Assembly (NCBI GenBank): GCA_902594915.1
Contig: CACJOA010000009.1
Span: 1 to 44,097, forward strand
Direction: 5' to 3'
DNA: 44,097 bases
From: an uncultured Pelagibacteraceae bacterium
GTDB lineage: Bacteria > Pseudomonadota > Alphaproteobacteria > Pelagibacterales > Pelagibacteraceae
The position numbers and the translations under genes are program-made. The notes beneath the pieces were generated by a model. The model was not told the origin of the DNA. It was given only the letters and a program-made list of their open reading frames with translations, and made no database searches. Shown here one piece after another: positions 28,492 to 38,101 of the stretch; the stretch's first letter is position 1; each line of letters begins with the position of its first letter.

Positions 28492-29361
28492 TTACTCTGT
28501 TTTTGGCTTGATATTTCCAAAAAATTTAAAAAATTCACTATCTGGAGATAAAATTAACGAAGTTTCACCGCCAATTAAAGCTTTTTCATATGCTTGCATC
28601 GCACGGTAAAAAGCAAAAAACTCTGGGTCTTGTCCAAATGCGTTTGCAAAAATTTTATTTCTTTGTCCATCGCCCTCACCTTTCATTATAGCAGATTGTT
28701 TTTCAGCATCAGCTAAAATTACTGTTACTTCCTTGTCAGCTGTAGAAGTTATAGTAACTGCCATCTCAGCACCTTTAGCTCTAAATTCTTTTGCCTCTCG
28801 CTCCCTTTCAGTTTGCATCCTTCTAAAAATAGCATCACTATTTGCTTGGGGTAGATCAGCTCTTTTAATTCTAACATCAACAATTTTAATCCCAAAATTC
28901 TTAGCTTCATTATTCACTCCTTCTTGAATAAGAGCCATTTGTTTAGTTCTGTCCTCTGATAAAAGAGTTTGTAATTCTTGTTGACCTAGTACATTCCTAA
29001 TTCTTGAATTAATAATCGTAGCTAATCTTGAACGTGCAACCCTTTCGTTTCCAACTGATATATAAAATTTAAGTGGATCTATTATTTGAAATCTTGCAAA
29101 AGCATCTACAATCAATCTTTTTTGATCAGATGCAATTACTTCCTCTGGTGGTGTATCTAAGTTTAAAATTCTTTTATCAAGAAACACAGCATTTTGAATA
29201 AATGGCAATTTGAAATTCAAACCTGGTTTTAATATTATTCTTTTTGGATCACCAAATTGCAAAACTATTGCTTGATTTACTTCTTTAACTATAAATATTG
29301 AAAAGAATGCTACTACTAACACAGCAACAACAGTTCCTAATATTATTTTTCCTAAATTCAT
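28492..29361 (-). CDS. hflC: HflC, subunit of the FtsH-associated membrane complex
   Basis: A 289-residue SPFH/prohibitin-family protein with one N-terminal membrane helix (about 7-24) and the family region IVKEVNQAIVLQFGDPKR, followed by a long helical segment (about 185-235) with RMQTEREREAKEFRAKG. With HflK it forms a periplasmic cage around FtsH and modulates its proteolysis. It is 2 bp after hflK. Length is a little shorter than the E. coli protein. Confidence 0.94.
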   Translation of the reverse strand: MNLGKIILGTVVAVLVVAFFSIFIVKEVNQAIVLQFGDPKRIILKPGLNFKLPFIQNAVFLDKRILNLDTPPEEVIASDQKRLIVDAFARFQIIDPLKFYISVGNERVARSRLATIINSRIRNVLGQQELQTLLSEDRTKQMALIQEGVNNEAKNFGIKIVDVRIKRADLPQANSDAIFRRMQTEREREAKEFRAKGAEMAVTITSTADKEVTVILADAEKQSAIMKGEGDGQRNKIFANAFGQDPEFFAFYRAMQAYEKALIGGETSLILSPDSEFFKFFGNIKPKTE

Positions 29362-29363
29362 TG

Positions 29364-30467
29364 TTAATTGGTCGCTTTCTTTTTTAATTCAGGTAAAGGT
29401 AAATAAGGTACAACACCTGATCCTGCATTTTTTTCTATTATTACTTTATCTATGTCTGCCAAAACTTTTTCCATTGTTTCTAAATACATTCTCTCTTGTG
29501 TAACTGATTTAGCTTTCTTATACTCATTATATATTGATAAAAATCTGCTAGCTTCACCTTCAGCTTTTGCAACAACTTCCTTTTTATAAGCTTCTGCTGC
29601 TTGCAGTATTTTAGCTGCTTCTCCTCGAGCTCTAGGTATTACATCATTAGCGTAAGCCTCAGCTTCGTTTTTAGATCTTTCCATATCTGCTCTAGCTGCT
29701 TGGACATCTCTGAACGCGTCAATAACTTGATCGGGTGGATCTGCTTTTTGAGTTTGTACTTGAGTTATTTGAATACCACTAGTGTATTCATCTAAAATCT
29801 TTTGGATTATTTCTTGAGTATCAGTCTCTATAATGGACCTACCCTCAGTCAAAATGGGTTGAATATCTGACCTTGCTATAACCTCTCTCATTGCAGTTTC
29901 TGCAGCAGCTTTAACTGTCCCTTCTGGATCTTGAATCTTGAATAAAAAATTTCCCGCGTCTTTAATAACCCAAAAAACTGAGAAATCGATGTTAACAATA
30001 TTCTCATCACCGGTTAACATTAAACTCTCTTGAGGTACATCCGCAACACCACCTGATGATGAAAATCCACTGTCTCTTTCTGATCTAAAACCAATATCAA
30101 TTCTATTTACTTTTGTTACTTTTGGAGTGAGGACACTTTCTACTGGAAATGGTATGTGATAATTTAATCCTGGCTGTGTAGTTTTAACAAATTTACCAAA
30201 TCTTAAAACAACACCCTGTTCATCCGGTAAAACTCTATAAAGTCCACTAGCTAACCATACAAAACCTAGGATAATTAAAACCAAAATTGCCTGTTTACCT
30301 CCAGATGAGCTACCACCTGGTAGAAATTTTTTCAATTTTTCTTGGAACTCTCTAATAATTTTATCAACGTCTGGAGGAGTAGGTCCTCTTCCTGATCCGT
30401 TGCCACTTCCCCCTCCAGGGGGTGAGCCCCATGGACTTCCGCCTCTTTGTTGAAAATCGTCAGACAT
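29364..30467 (-). CDS. hflK: HflK, subunit of the FtsH-associated membrane complex
   Basis: A 367-residue SPFH-family protein with the HflK-type glycine/proline-rich N-terminus (about 7-57), a single membrane helix (about 61-81), the YRVLPDEQGVVLRFGK block and a helical region (about 250-330). It is the first gene of the long minus-strand run and is divergent from mrp across 48 bp that must hold both promoters. The start is well set by the family N-terminus MSDDFQQRGG. Confidence 0.94.
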   Translation of the reverse strand: MSDDFQQRGGSPWGSPPGGGSGNGSGRGPTPPDVDKIIREFQEKLKKFLPGGSSSGGKQAILVLIILGFVWLASGLYRVLPDEQGVVLRFGKFVKTTQPGLNYHIPFPVESVLTPKVTKVNRIDIGFRSERDSGFSSSGGVADVPQESLMLTGDENIVNIDFSVFWVIKDAGNFLFKIQDPEGTVKAAAETAMREVIARSDIQPILTEGRSIIETDTQEIIQKILDEYTSGIQITQVQTQKADPPDQVIDAFRDVQAARADMERSKNEAEAYANDVIPRARGEAAKILQAAEAYKKEVVAKAEGEASRFLSIYNEYKKAKSVTQERMYLETMEKVLADIDKVIIEKNAGSGVVPYLPLPELKKKATN

Positions 30468-30515
30468 GATACCTATATAGTGTCTTATTTGTCAAAAACA
30501 AGTTAAGATGAAAAT

Positions 30516-31340
30516 ATGTCTGATAAAAAGCCTGAACTAAGTGCCGCAATAAAAAATAGACTGAAACCTAAGGTTTTTAAAAAAAATCCAATAATAGGAA
30601 CCAAATTTACTATAGCAGTATCAAGTGCAAAAGGTGGTGTTGGAAAGTCTACTTTTGCCACTAATTTAGCGTTAGCATTAAATAAGATCGATTGCAAAGT
30701 TGGCTTACTTGATGCTGATATATACGGACCATCAGTACCAAAAATGTTTGGTATAGAGGAAAAGCCTAAAAGCGATGGACAAAAGTTAGAGCCAATAAAC
30801 AAGTATAACATTCAATGTATGTCCATTGGCTTTTTAACTGATCAACAAACCCCGATGATTTGGCGTGGGCCAATGGTAACAAGCACAATTAAAACTTTTA
30901 CTCAAAAAGTAAGTTGGAAGGATTTGGATTTTTTAATCGTAGACATGCCTCCAGGAACTGGTGACACACAACTTACTTTTTCACAAGAAATCAAAATGGA
31001 TGGAGCAATTATAGTTTCTACACCTCAAGAAGTTGCGTTATTGGATGTAAAAAGAGGTATTAAAATGTTTGACAAATTGGGTGTAAAAATTTTAGGTCTA
31101 GTAGATAATATGAGTTTTTTTATTGGTGATGACAATAAAAAATATTATATTTTTGGTGAGGGTGGAGTACGTAAAACTGCAGAAGAGTTCCAAAAAAATT
31201 TCTTAGGGGAAATACCTATAAACCCTGATGTTGGAAAATCGGGTGATAATGGAAAACCAATAGTCGAGGAAAATCCTGATCACGAAATTTCGCAAATATT
31301 TATAAATTTTGCCAAAAAAATCAAATCAACTTATCTTTAA
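30516..31340 (+). CDS. mrp: Mrp/ApbC-type P-loop ATPase lacking the CxxC motif
   Basis: A 274-residue MinD/Mrp ATPase. The deviant Walker A is AKGGVGKST (38-46), with [10 protein letters not shown] (67-76) and [13 protein letters not shown] as further Mrp blocks. It lacks the N-terminal MIP18-like domain found in many Mrp proteins. At the place of the usual CxxC pair, after NMS (198-200), it reads [14 protein letters not shown] with no cysteine. In studied Mrp/Nbp35 proteins that pair holds a bridging iron-sulfur cluster. So either it acts differently or the cluster is held another way. Convergent with thyX, 20-bp overlap. Confidence 0.88.
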   Translation: MSDKKPELSAAIKNRLKPKVFKKNPIIGTKFTIAVSSAKGGVGKSTFATNLALALNKIDCKVGLLDADIYGPSVPKMFGIEEKPKSDGQKLEPINKYNIQCMSIGFLTDQQTPMIWRGPMVTSTIKTFTQKVSWKDLDFLIVDMPPGTGDTQLTFSQEIKMDGAIIVSTPQEVALLDVKRGIKMFDKLGVKILGLVDNMSFFIGDDNKKYYIFGEGGVRKTAEEFQKNFLGEIPINPDVGKSGDNGKPIVEENPDHEISQIFINFAKKIKSTYL

Positions 31341-32268
31341 GATTAAAAGCCTCCATTAATTCATTCCATTCTCTTTTTGAAAGACCAGAATCCTCCATTA
31401 AAACTTTCTCACCCTTAATTAATTTTTGAATTACTGTCTTCCCTTTTGCAGAAACTTCTGTTCCACCTACTCTGTAATCCATAAATGCCTCAAAGGTAAT
31501 TGGCACCCATTTTTTTACTGTATCCAACATTATATCTGCGTAAACCCTTATTTCATACTGAGCATGATGATCTGCTCTTAGACGTAAAAAATTCATCAGA
31601 TTTAATAAATCAGTTTTCCAATACCATTGAGTGTAAGTGTTTAAAGTTAGATTCATTCTTGCAAGCTCTCTAGCTAAACCTTTTTTATTCTCATTAATTT
31701 TAGTTCCGTCATATCTTTCATTAAGCATAGTTTCATAATTCAAATAAGTTCTTTCTGCATCATTTTTTAAAAGCTCTAAAACTTCTTTAGCTTGATCGCC
31801 TTCAAGAATATCTCCTCTACCTTGTCTGTTATTAGTTGATTGTGCAGCAAGATTTTGATGGGTTGGTAAATAAAATTCTTTATCTAAGATAGAATATCTC
31901 GCAGAATATTCATTAACATTAGCTGTTCTATGTCTAATCCATTGACGAGCGATAAATATGGGTAATTTTACATGATATTTAATTTCACACATTTCAAATG
32001 GAGTGCTATGCCAATGACGCATCAGATATTTTATCAAGCCTTTATCTGTTGACACTTGTTTAGTTCCTTTTCCATAAGAAACTCTCGCTGACTGAACAAT
32101 CGAAGTATCATCTCCCATATAGTCAATTACTCTAACAAAACCATGGTCTAAAGCAGGAACTGCTTCGTATAAAATTTTTTCTAATTCTGGAGCAGTGACT
32201 CTTTTAGTATTATTGCTTTGCGATTGTTGATTTTTAATCTCTTTTTGTTGTTCTATTGTTAATTTCAT
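31321..32268 (-). CDS. thyX: Flavin-dependent thymidylate synthase ThyX
   Basis: A 315-residue enzyme with the ThyX motif [14 protein letters not shown] (112-125), the [20 protein letters not shown] block before it and [14 protein letters not shown] (228-241) forming the active site. It methylates dUMP using methylene-tetrahydrofolate, FAD and NADPH. The frame is open to 32391, but those codons lie in the tmRNA acceptor piece on the other strand; I start at ATG 32268. The last 34 residues form a helical tail that recurs as a fragment at 9933-10037. No thyA is in the window. Confidence 0.94.
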   Translation of the reverse strand: MKLTIEQQKEIKNQQSQSNNTKRVTAPELEKILYEAVPALDHGFVRVIDYMGDDTSIVQSARVSYGKGTKQVSTDKGLIKYLMRHWHSTPFEMCEIKYHVKLPIFIARQWIRHRTANVNEYSARYSILDKEFYLPTHQNLAAQSTNNRQGRGDILEGDQAKEVLELLKNDAERTYLNYETMLNERYDGTKINENKKGLARELARMNLTLNTYTQWYWKTDLLNLMNFLRLRADHHAQYEIRVYADIMLDTVKKWVPITFEAFMDYRVGGTEVSAKGKTVIQKLIKGEKVLMEDSGLSKREWNELMEAFNLKDKLI

Positions 32269-32309
32269 GATTGTTATTGAATCTAATAATTTTCCTTTTA
32301 TATTAATAT

Positions 32310-32576
32310 AGTTGGTTTTCCAACTATGACGATAAACGAATTTCGTAATAACCATTGCGGACGTGGGGGCAGTACCCACCACCTCCACCATTTACAACTT
32401 ATGGGGGTGAACTAGATTCGACGGGTGACTAAAGGCTATTCTTTCGTTCGGAATTGTTCCACCGTAACGGGCTAATTTATAATTGCTAACGAAAGTTACG
32501 CACTTGCTGCTTAATTAACTTTGTTAATTAAGTAAACGGGGTTTGGGGCACCTGGCAACAGAACGCCCCTGTTAAA
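32310..32576 (+). ncRNA. ssrA: Circularly permuted two-piece tmRNA
   Basis: The 3' acceptor piece comes first: a T-arm (GTGGG/CCCAC around 32364-32380) leads to CACCTCC and ACCA, ending at 32390. After a 12-nt spacer (32391-32402) the coding piece starts with GGGGGTG (32403-32409), which pairs with CACCTCC as a seven-pair acceptor stem including one G-U. ACTAGATTCGACGGGTGAC is the usual tmRNA 5' sequence. GGCTATT (32434-32440) with AATAACC (32347-32353) and TTCGTT with AACGAA fit helix P2. After the tag, a TTAATTAAC hairpin (32512-32532) and an H-type pseudoknot (GGGGC 32545-32549 with GCCCC 32565-32569; AACA 32557-32560 with TGTT 32570-32573) follow. Outer ends are estimates. Confidence 0.93.
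32485..32514 (+). other. tmRNA tag-coding sequence
   Basis: GCT at 32485 is the likely resume codon; the frame reads ANESYALAA and stops at TAA 32512-32514. The hydrophobic ALAA end is the standard degradation signal for ClpXP and related proteases. Nine codons is short for a tag, so one or two preceding codons might be included, but an in-frame TAA lies four codons upstream. Confidence 0.85.
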
Positions 32577-32596
32577 ACAATATGTAAAAATCGATT

Positions 32597-32716
32597 ATGC
32601 AAACATTAATTATCTTAGCACTTGTAATAGTTATTGCCTGGGTTCTCTTCAGGCCTTTCTCAAAAAGAGAGATTGATAGATATAATGATAAAAATTGGCC
32701 AGATATGAATTTATAA
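32597..32716 (+). CDS. 39-residue single-helix membrane peptide
   Basis: ATG at 32597 opens a 39-codon frame ending at TAA 32714-32716. Residues 2-18 (QTLIILALVIVIAWVLF) form one membrane helix and the rest (RPFSKREIDRYNDKNWPDMNL) is charged, giving the typical outline of a small inner-membrane protein. It lies about 20 bp after the tmRNA on the same strand and could be on the tail of that transcript. I do not recognise a family. Support comes from the clean membrane-protein architecture and from filling the only otherwise empty stretch here. Confidence 0.5.
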   Translation: MQTLIILALVIVIAWVLFRPFSKREIDRYNDKNWPDMNL

Positions 32717-32733
32717 GTTAATTAAGATAATTC

Positions 32734-33114
32734 TTAATCATTTTTTTTTATAAATTTTCCTAAATTTGGTTTGAAATAGTTAGGACCTTTCATTACTTTA
32801 CCAAATTCATTATAAATAGGCTTACCATCTTCTCCTAATTTACTCATATTGGAATTTTGAACTTCATCAAAACATTTATCTAAATCTATTCCAAAAGCAT
32901 GACCTGCACCATATGTTACATATAATAAATCAGTTAAAGCATCAGCAACTTCTAATAAATCTTTATTATCCATAGCCTCCTTTAACTCACTTAATTCCTC
33001 TTGAATTAAGCTTATTCTTAACTGATTTATTTTTTCTGTACTTAATGAAGGTTTATTCTTTACCTCCTGACCGAAAGTTTTCATAAATTCACCAACTTTA
33101 TTAAAATTTGTCAT
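32734..33114 (-). CDS. MazG/PRA-PH-like nucleotide pyrophosphohydrolase
   Basis: A 126-residue all-helical protein with the MazG-fold metal motif: EELSELKEAM (about 39-48) and EVADALTDLLYVTYG (about 55-69), giving the E..E and E..D carboxylates. The downstream FDEVQNSNMSKLGEDGKP block marks the subgroup seen in marine bacteria and their phages. It would hydrolyse an NTP or dNTP to the monophosphate; the exact substrate is unknown. A place near thyX suits nucleotide-pool cleaning. It is divergent from fumC across 53 bp. Confidence 0.82.
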   Translation of the reverse strand: MTNFNKVGEFMKTFGQEVKNKPSLSTEKINQLRISLIQEELSELKEAMDNKDLLEVADALTDLLYVTYGAGHAFGIDLDKCFDEVQNSNMSKLGEDGKPIYNEFGKVMKGPNYFKPNLGKFIKKND

Positions 33115-33167
33115 TTTGCTCCTATAAGTTAATCAAATTTTAATATATAATAAATTTATTACTATCA

Positions 33168-34556
33168 ATGAAATTTAGAAAAGAATTCGACAGTATAGGA
33201 TCTATTAATGTTCCTAATGATAAATATTGGGGCGCTTCAACACAAAGATCAAAAAAATATTTTGATATTGGTGAATTTTTAGTAAGACCAGTTTTGATAA
33301 AATCTATTGCCATAATCAAAAAAGCAGCTGCAAAAGTTCACTCAAAAGAAAAACAAATTCCACCTAATCTCTCACAAGCAATCATAAAAGCTTCTAATGA
33401 AGTAATTTCTGGTAAATTAGATAGACACTTTCCTTTAAAAGTATGGCAAACCGGATCAGGAACACAAACTAATATGAACGTAAATGAAGTAATAGCTAAT
33501 AGAGCTATTGAAATTTTAGGTGGAAGAAAGGGTACAAAAAAGCCAGTGCACCCAAATGATCATGTAAATAAATCTCAATCTACAAATGATGTGTTTCCAA
33601 CAGCTATGCATATTGCAATAGCGCTTGAAACAAGAAGTAAATTACTGCCATCATTGGAAATGCTTAACAAAGAGTTGAAAAAAAAGATTTCAAAATTTAA
33701 AAGTATAATTAAAGTTGGTAGAACGCATCTTCAAGACGCAACCCCATTGTCCCTGGGACAAGAGTTTTCCGGATATCAAGCACAACTTCAAGATTGTATT
33801 TTAAGAATTAAAAATGCTTTAAATGAAATATATTTTTTAGCGCAAGGTGGAACGGCGGTAGGAACAGGTATAAACAGTAGAAAAGGTTTTGATAAAAAAG
33901 TTATTCAAGAGATTAAAAAAATAACAAAAATACCCTTTAAACCAACTAAAAATAAGTTTGCAGCTCTAGCAGCTCATGATGAGATAGTTAATTTTTCTGG
34001 AACTTTAAATACAACAGCAGTTTGCTTAATGAAAATTGCTAATGATATAAGATTTTTAGGGTCTGGTCCTAGGGCCGGTTATGGTGAGCTCATCTTGCCC
34101 GCGAATGAACCTGGATCATCAATTATGCCAGGCAAAATAAATCCAACCCAATCAGAAGCAGTCACAATGGTTTGTGTAAAAGTTATTGGTAATCATAATG
34201 GAATTACTATGGCTGGTTCTCATGGGCATTTTGAATTAAATGTTTTTAAACCTCTAATTGCTCACAACATTTTACAATCTATAGATTTATTAGCTGATAG
34301 CTCCAAGAACTTTTCCCTATATTGTGTAAAAGGTTTAAAGGCAGATAAAGAAAAAATTAAATACTATTTAGATAAGTCTTTAATGTTAGTAACTGCTTTA
34401 GCTCCTAAAATTGGATACGATAATGCTGCTCTAATTGCAAAAAAAGCACTTAAAAATAAGACAACATTAAAAATTGAAGCTCTTAAATCTGGTTTAATTA
34501 ATGAAAAAGAGTATGAAAAAATTGTGGTTCCAAAAAAAATGATCTACCCAAAATAG
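33168..34556 (+). CDS. fumC: Class II fumarate hydratase
   Basis: A 462-residue enzyme of the fumarase/aspartase superfamily. Marker blocks are the GSGTQTNMNVNEVIANRA substrate loop, HPNDHVNKSQSTNDVFPTAMH and the flexible SS loop with GSSIMPGKINPTQSEA. THLQDATPL holds the catalytic histidine region. It is the iron-free class, useful in oxic water, and interconverts fumarate and malate in the TCA cycle. Its 3' end overlaps the convergent AsmA-like gene by 13 bp. Confidence 0.94.
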   Translation: MKFRKEFDSIGSINVPNDKYWGASTQRSKKYFDIGEFLVRPVLIKSIAIIKKAAAKVHSKEKQIPPNLSQAIIKASNEVISGKLDRHFPLKVWQTGSGTQTNMNVNEVIANRAIEILGGRKGTKKPVHPNDHVNKSQSTNDVFPTAMHIAIALETRSKLLPSLEMLNKELKKKISKFKSIIKVGRTHLQDATPLSLGQEFSGYQAQLQDCILRIKNALNEIYFLAQGGTAVGTGINSRKGFDKKVIQEIKKITKIPFKPTKNKFAALAAHDEIVNFSGTLNTTAVCLMKIANDIRFLGSGPRAGYGELILPANEPGSSIMPGKINPTQSEAVTMVCVKVIGNHNGITMAGSHGHFELNVFKPLIAHNILQSIDLLADSSKNFSLYCVKGLKADKEKIKYYLDKSLMLVTALAPKIGYDNAALIAKKALKNKTTLKIEALKSGLINEKEYEKIVVPKKMIYPK

Positions 34557-36031
34557 GCGTCAAAAAAATTATTAACAAAGTTTTTAAACAAAATTTTGTT
34601 AAGAGTCATATTTTTGGAATTAAATTTATTTATAAATTCATCACCTTTTGAACTTGATTTTTTATTTAACTTAACGTTATCAAAAATAATCTTACTTTTT
34701 ATCAAATCATAAACAAAATCAAATTCTATTTCTTTGATATCTTTTCGATTATTTTTTTTTACTTGGAAAGAACTATAAAAATCGTTTTCATCTTGTACGA
34801 TAATAACAATTTTTCCAATTAAATTTATACTATTTTTTCCATAATCAATTAGACCATCTCGAAGAGTTATATTTAAATCATCTTTCCATGCTATACTAGA
34901 ATTAGTTAAATTAATACTACCTTGATTTATTTCAACGTTTAAAAGTAAATTATTTAATTCATCAAAATTAATTATTTTTTTTATATTTAATACTGAACTC
35001 AGATTTAAATTCAAATTATTTAATAATTCTGATCTTAACAAATCGAAAACTATAGAATCTTCAGAAAAAAAATTTTTAAAACTTATTCCCTCATAATTAA
35101 AATTAGAGGATAAATAAAAGGGTTTAAAATCAATAATTCCATTATAAAAATTTTTTTTACCACTAGATTCAAAACTTATTGAATTTTCTTTTTTTAAAAA
35201 CGATAAAGATGTATCTTTATTAATAAACAAAATATCTAGAAGCCCTTTAGTAATTTTATCTTCATAGTCGATCTCATTTTCGATATTCAATCTAAGCTTT
35301 TTTGAACTAAATTCTGATAATATTTTCTTATTAAATTTATCATTTTTGATTATCAATTTAAATGGCACATTAAATATCTCGTTTTTTGATGAGTAAGTAT
35401 TTGCTAATTTGTTAAAATCATAAAAAAACTCAGAATTATAAATTTTACTTATAAATAGAGTTTCATCTTCTTTATTTTTAAAAAAAATATTACTTTTTTT
35501 AAATATTATCTTATTTTCATTTGGTTCGGTTTTTAAAAAATTAGAAAAAAAATTTAAATCATCTTTATCGATTTCAAAATCTGTTTTTTCAAAAATTAAA
35601 TTTTTTAGTTCCATATTATTAAACGAAAAAAGCCTATCTGAAGAAATAAATATTTTAAAATTTTTTACGTTTCCAATATTTTTATTGTTATGAAGAATCG
35701 ATAAGTTTTTTGAGGAAAAATGAGGTTTCGGTAATAATCCATAAACTATTTTATTGTTAAATCTTATTTCAAAATTGTATTTATTTAATATTTGATTCTT
35801 AATATATTTCTTAACAACGATTTTATCGTAAAAAGATGGGAGTGTAAGATAAGCGGGTGTCAAAATTACAACTATACCTATAATTAAAAAAACTATATTA
35901 TTCTTAGCAAGTAATATTTTTTTATAATTTGATTTAAAATATTTAAGACTATTAAAATAGCTTTCTAAAGTGTCATTAAATGATATGAAATGCTTTTTAA
36001 GCTTTTTAACAAATGAGTTATGTTTATACAT
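34544..36031 (-). CDS. AsmA-like membrane-anchored periplasmic protein
   Basis: A 495-residue protein with a basic cytoplasmic N-terminus (about 1-45), one membrane helix (about 46-64) and a long beta-rich periplasmic part dominated by Asn, Lys, Phe, Ser and Ile. The segment right after the helix (ILNKYNFEIRFNNKIVYGLLPKPHFSSKNL read in parts) resembles the start of AsmA/DUF748-type proteins, which move lipids or aid outer-membrane assembly. The match is weak by eye and the rest is very diverged. It is divergent from the helicase gene across 36 bp. Confidence 0.6.
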   Translation of the reverse strand: MYKHNSFVKKLKKHFISFNDTLESYFNSLKYFKSNYKKILLAKNNIVFLIIGIVVILTPAYLTLPSFYDKIVVKKYIKNQILNKYNFEIRFNNKIVYGLLPKPHFSSKNLSILHNNKNIGNVKNFKIFISSDRLFSFNNMELKNLIFEKTDFEIDKDDLNFFSNFLKTEPNENKIIFKKSNIFFKNKEDETLFISKIYNSEFFYDFNKLANTYSSKNEIFNVPFKLIIKNDKFNKKILSEFSSKKLRLNIENEIDYEDKITKGLLDILFINKDTSLSFLKKENSISFESSGKKNFYNGIIDFKPFYLSSNFNYEGISFKNFFSEDSIVFDLLRSELLNNLNLNLSSVLNIKKIINFDELNNLLLNVEINQGSINLTNSSIAWKDDLNITLRDGLIDYGKNSINLIGKIVIIVQDENDFYSSFQVKKNNRKDIKEIEFDFVYDLIKSKIIFDNVKLNKKSSSKGDEFINKFNSKNMTLNKILFKNFVNNFFDAYFG

Positions 36032-36067
36032 AATATAACTCTTTCAACTTATAATTAAAAAAATTAA

Positions 36068-38101
36068 ATGGTAAACTCTGAATATTTAAATAATTTAAAT
36101 AAAGCGCAAAAAGAGGCCGTTCTTCACACTGAAGGACCTTTATTGATTGTAGCGGGAGCTGGTTCAGGTAAAACTAAAGTTCTTACCTCAAGAATTGCAA
36201 ATATTATAAGAAAAAATAAGGCCTATCCAAATCAAATTCTAGCTGTAACATTCACAAATAAAGCTGCAAAAGAAATGCAGCTAAGAGTTAGTAAAACTCT
36301 AGGATCAGCTGCTATTGGATTACCGTGGCTAGGAACATTTCACTCTATATGTGCAAAATTATTGAGAAAGCATGCATCAGCCGCTAGTCTTACCTCTAAC
36401 TTTACAATAACTGATACCGACGATCAATTAAGATTAATCAAAAATATTTGCAAAGCTGAAAACGTTGACGTGAAACAATTATCTCCAAGATATATTTTAG
36501 CAATAATAGATAGATGGAAAAACAAAGGGTTTTATCCTGGAGAAGTTATAATCAATCAGAGGGATATTTACGAAAAAACGATCTTACCAATTTACAAAAT
36601 TTATCAGAAGAAACTTCTAGAATTGAATTCATGTGATTTTGGAGATTTAATTTTGCATTCTGTTAAGATTTTGGAAAGAAATACGAGTATTCGAGAAACT
36701 TACTCAAGGAACTTTAAATACATAATGGTAGATGAATATCAAGATACTAATTTGATACAAAGTAAATGGTTAAATTTGCTTACTAATGAAAAAAAAAATA
36801 TTTGTTGTGTAGGAGATGACGACCAGTCTATTTATAGTTGGAGAGGTGCAGAAATTAAAAACTTTTTAGAATTTGATAAAACTTATCAAAATACAAAGAT
36901 TATTAAGTTGGAGCAAAACTATAGATCTAGTCAAAATATTTTATCAGTAGCTTCTAATTTAATATCCAATAATCAAAACAGAGTAGGTAAAACTCTAAAA
37001 GCAACAAAAGATGATGGGGATCTAGTTCAACTAAATTGTTTTAAGAACGTAAAAGATGAAGCCATAGGAATATCAGATGAAATTGAAAAGATAAAAAAAA
37101 ATTATTCACTAAATAATATTACAATACTAGTTAGAGCGATTTTTCAAACAAGAGAATTTGAGGAAAGATTTTTAAAAATTGGTCTTCCATATAGAATTGT
37201 GGGAGGTACAAAATTCTATGAAAGAGCTGAAATAAAAGACTGTATTGCTTATTTAAGACTCATATATCAAGCTAAAGATGATTTGGCTTTTGAAAGAATT
37301 GTAAATAATCCGAAGAGGTCAATAGGAGAAAGCACATTAAAATCAATTCATGAGTATTCTAGCAAAAACTCGACCAATCTAGAGTTATCATCTAAAAAAA
37401 TGATAGAAGAAAATTTAATAAAACCGAAAGCCAAAATTGGATTAAATATTTTTCTAAATTTAATTATTAAATGGAGAAATGACCTTAATATTAAAAAAAT
37501 TAATCACGTGAAACTATTACAATTAGTACTGGATGAGTCTGGGTATTCTCAAATGTTAAAAAATAAAAAAGATTTTGATAACGAAAATAGACTTGAAAAT
37601 ATAAAAGAACTTTTAAATGCAATGAAAGAGTTTGATAACTTAGAAAGTTTTTTAGAACACGTATCACTAGCCACATCTGTAGATCAAGAATGGGATGGTG
37701 AAAAAATTAATATGATGACAATGCATGCATCTAAAGGTTTAGAGTTTGAAATAGTTTTCCTACCAGGATGGGAGGAAGGGATATTTCCACACCAAAAATC
37801 AATTGAAGAAAAAGGTCAGAACGGTTTAGAAGAAGAGAGAAGGCTAGCATATGTTGGTATTACTAGAGCAAAAAAAAGAGCAATACTATCTTTTTCAATG
37901 AGTAGATTTTACCAAGGTGATTGGATTGAAAGTATGGCATCAAGATTTATTGATGAACTTCCTGAAAAGTATTTAGAAAAAAATTCATTTTTCGAAGATA
38001 CCAAAGATACACTTGATGATTTTGACTTTAATCAAGACTTAGATACTGATGATAACATACGAAGCCCTGGATGGATTAGATACCAAAAAAGAATTAAATG
38101 A
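36068..38101 (+). CDS. uvrD: UvrD/PcrA-type superfamily 1A DNA helicase
   Basis: A 677-residue SF1A helicase. Motif I is AGAGSGKTKVLT (29-40), Ia VTFTNKAAKEM, II VDEYQDTN, III GDDDQSIYSWRGA, IV QNYRSSQNIL, V MTMHASKGLEFEIVF, VI EEERRLAYVGITRAKKR. The C-terminal tail is short, acidic and ends soon after motif VI, unlike the longer E. coli UvrD tail. It unwinds DNA in mismatch and excision repair. PcrA would be an equally good name. The stop overlaps the next start by 4 bp. Confidence 0.93.
   Translation: MVNSEYLNNLNKAQKEAVLHTEGPLLIVAGAGSGKTKVLTSRIANIIRKNKAYPNQILAVTFTNKAAKEMQLRVSKTLGSAAIGLPWLGTFHSICAKLLRKHASAASLTSNFTITDTDDQLRLIKNICKAENVDVKQLSPRYILAIIDRWKNKGFYPGEVIINQRDIYEKTILPIYKIYQKKLLELNSCDFGDLILHSVKILERNTSIRETYSRNFKYIMVDEYQDTNLIQSKWLNLLTNEKKNICCVGDDDQSIYSWRGAEIKNFLEFDKTYQNTKIIKLEQNYRSSQNILSVASNLISNNQNRVGKTLKATKDDGDLVQLNCFKNVKDEAIGISDEIEKIKKNYSLNNITILVRAIFQTREFEERFLKIGLPYRIVGGTKFYERAEIKDCIAYLRLIYQAKDDLAFERIVNNPKRSIGESTLKSIHEYSSKNSTNLELSSKKMIEENLIKPKAKIGLNIFLNLIIKWRNDLNIKKINHVKLLQLVLDESGYSQMLKNKKDFDNENRLENIKELLNAMKEFDNLESFLEHVSLATSVDQEWDGEKINMMTMHASKGLEFEIVFLPGWEEGIFPHQKSIEEKGQNGLEEERRLAYVGITRAKKRAILSFSMSRFYQGDWIESMASRFIDELPEKYLEKNSFFEDTKDTLDDFDFNQDLDTDDNIRSPGWIRYQKRIK

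Noticed and set aside
32269-32391. Upstream extension of the thyX frame
   Set aside because: It runs through the antisense of the tmRNA acceptor piece, and its residues do not resemble ThyX; the ATG at 32268 gives the family start.
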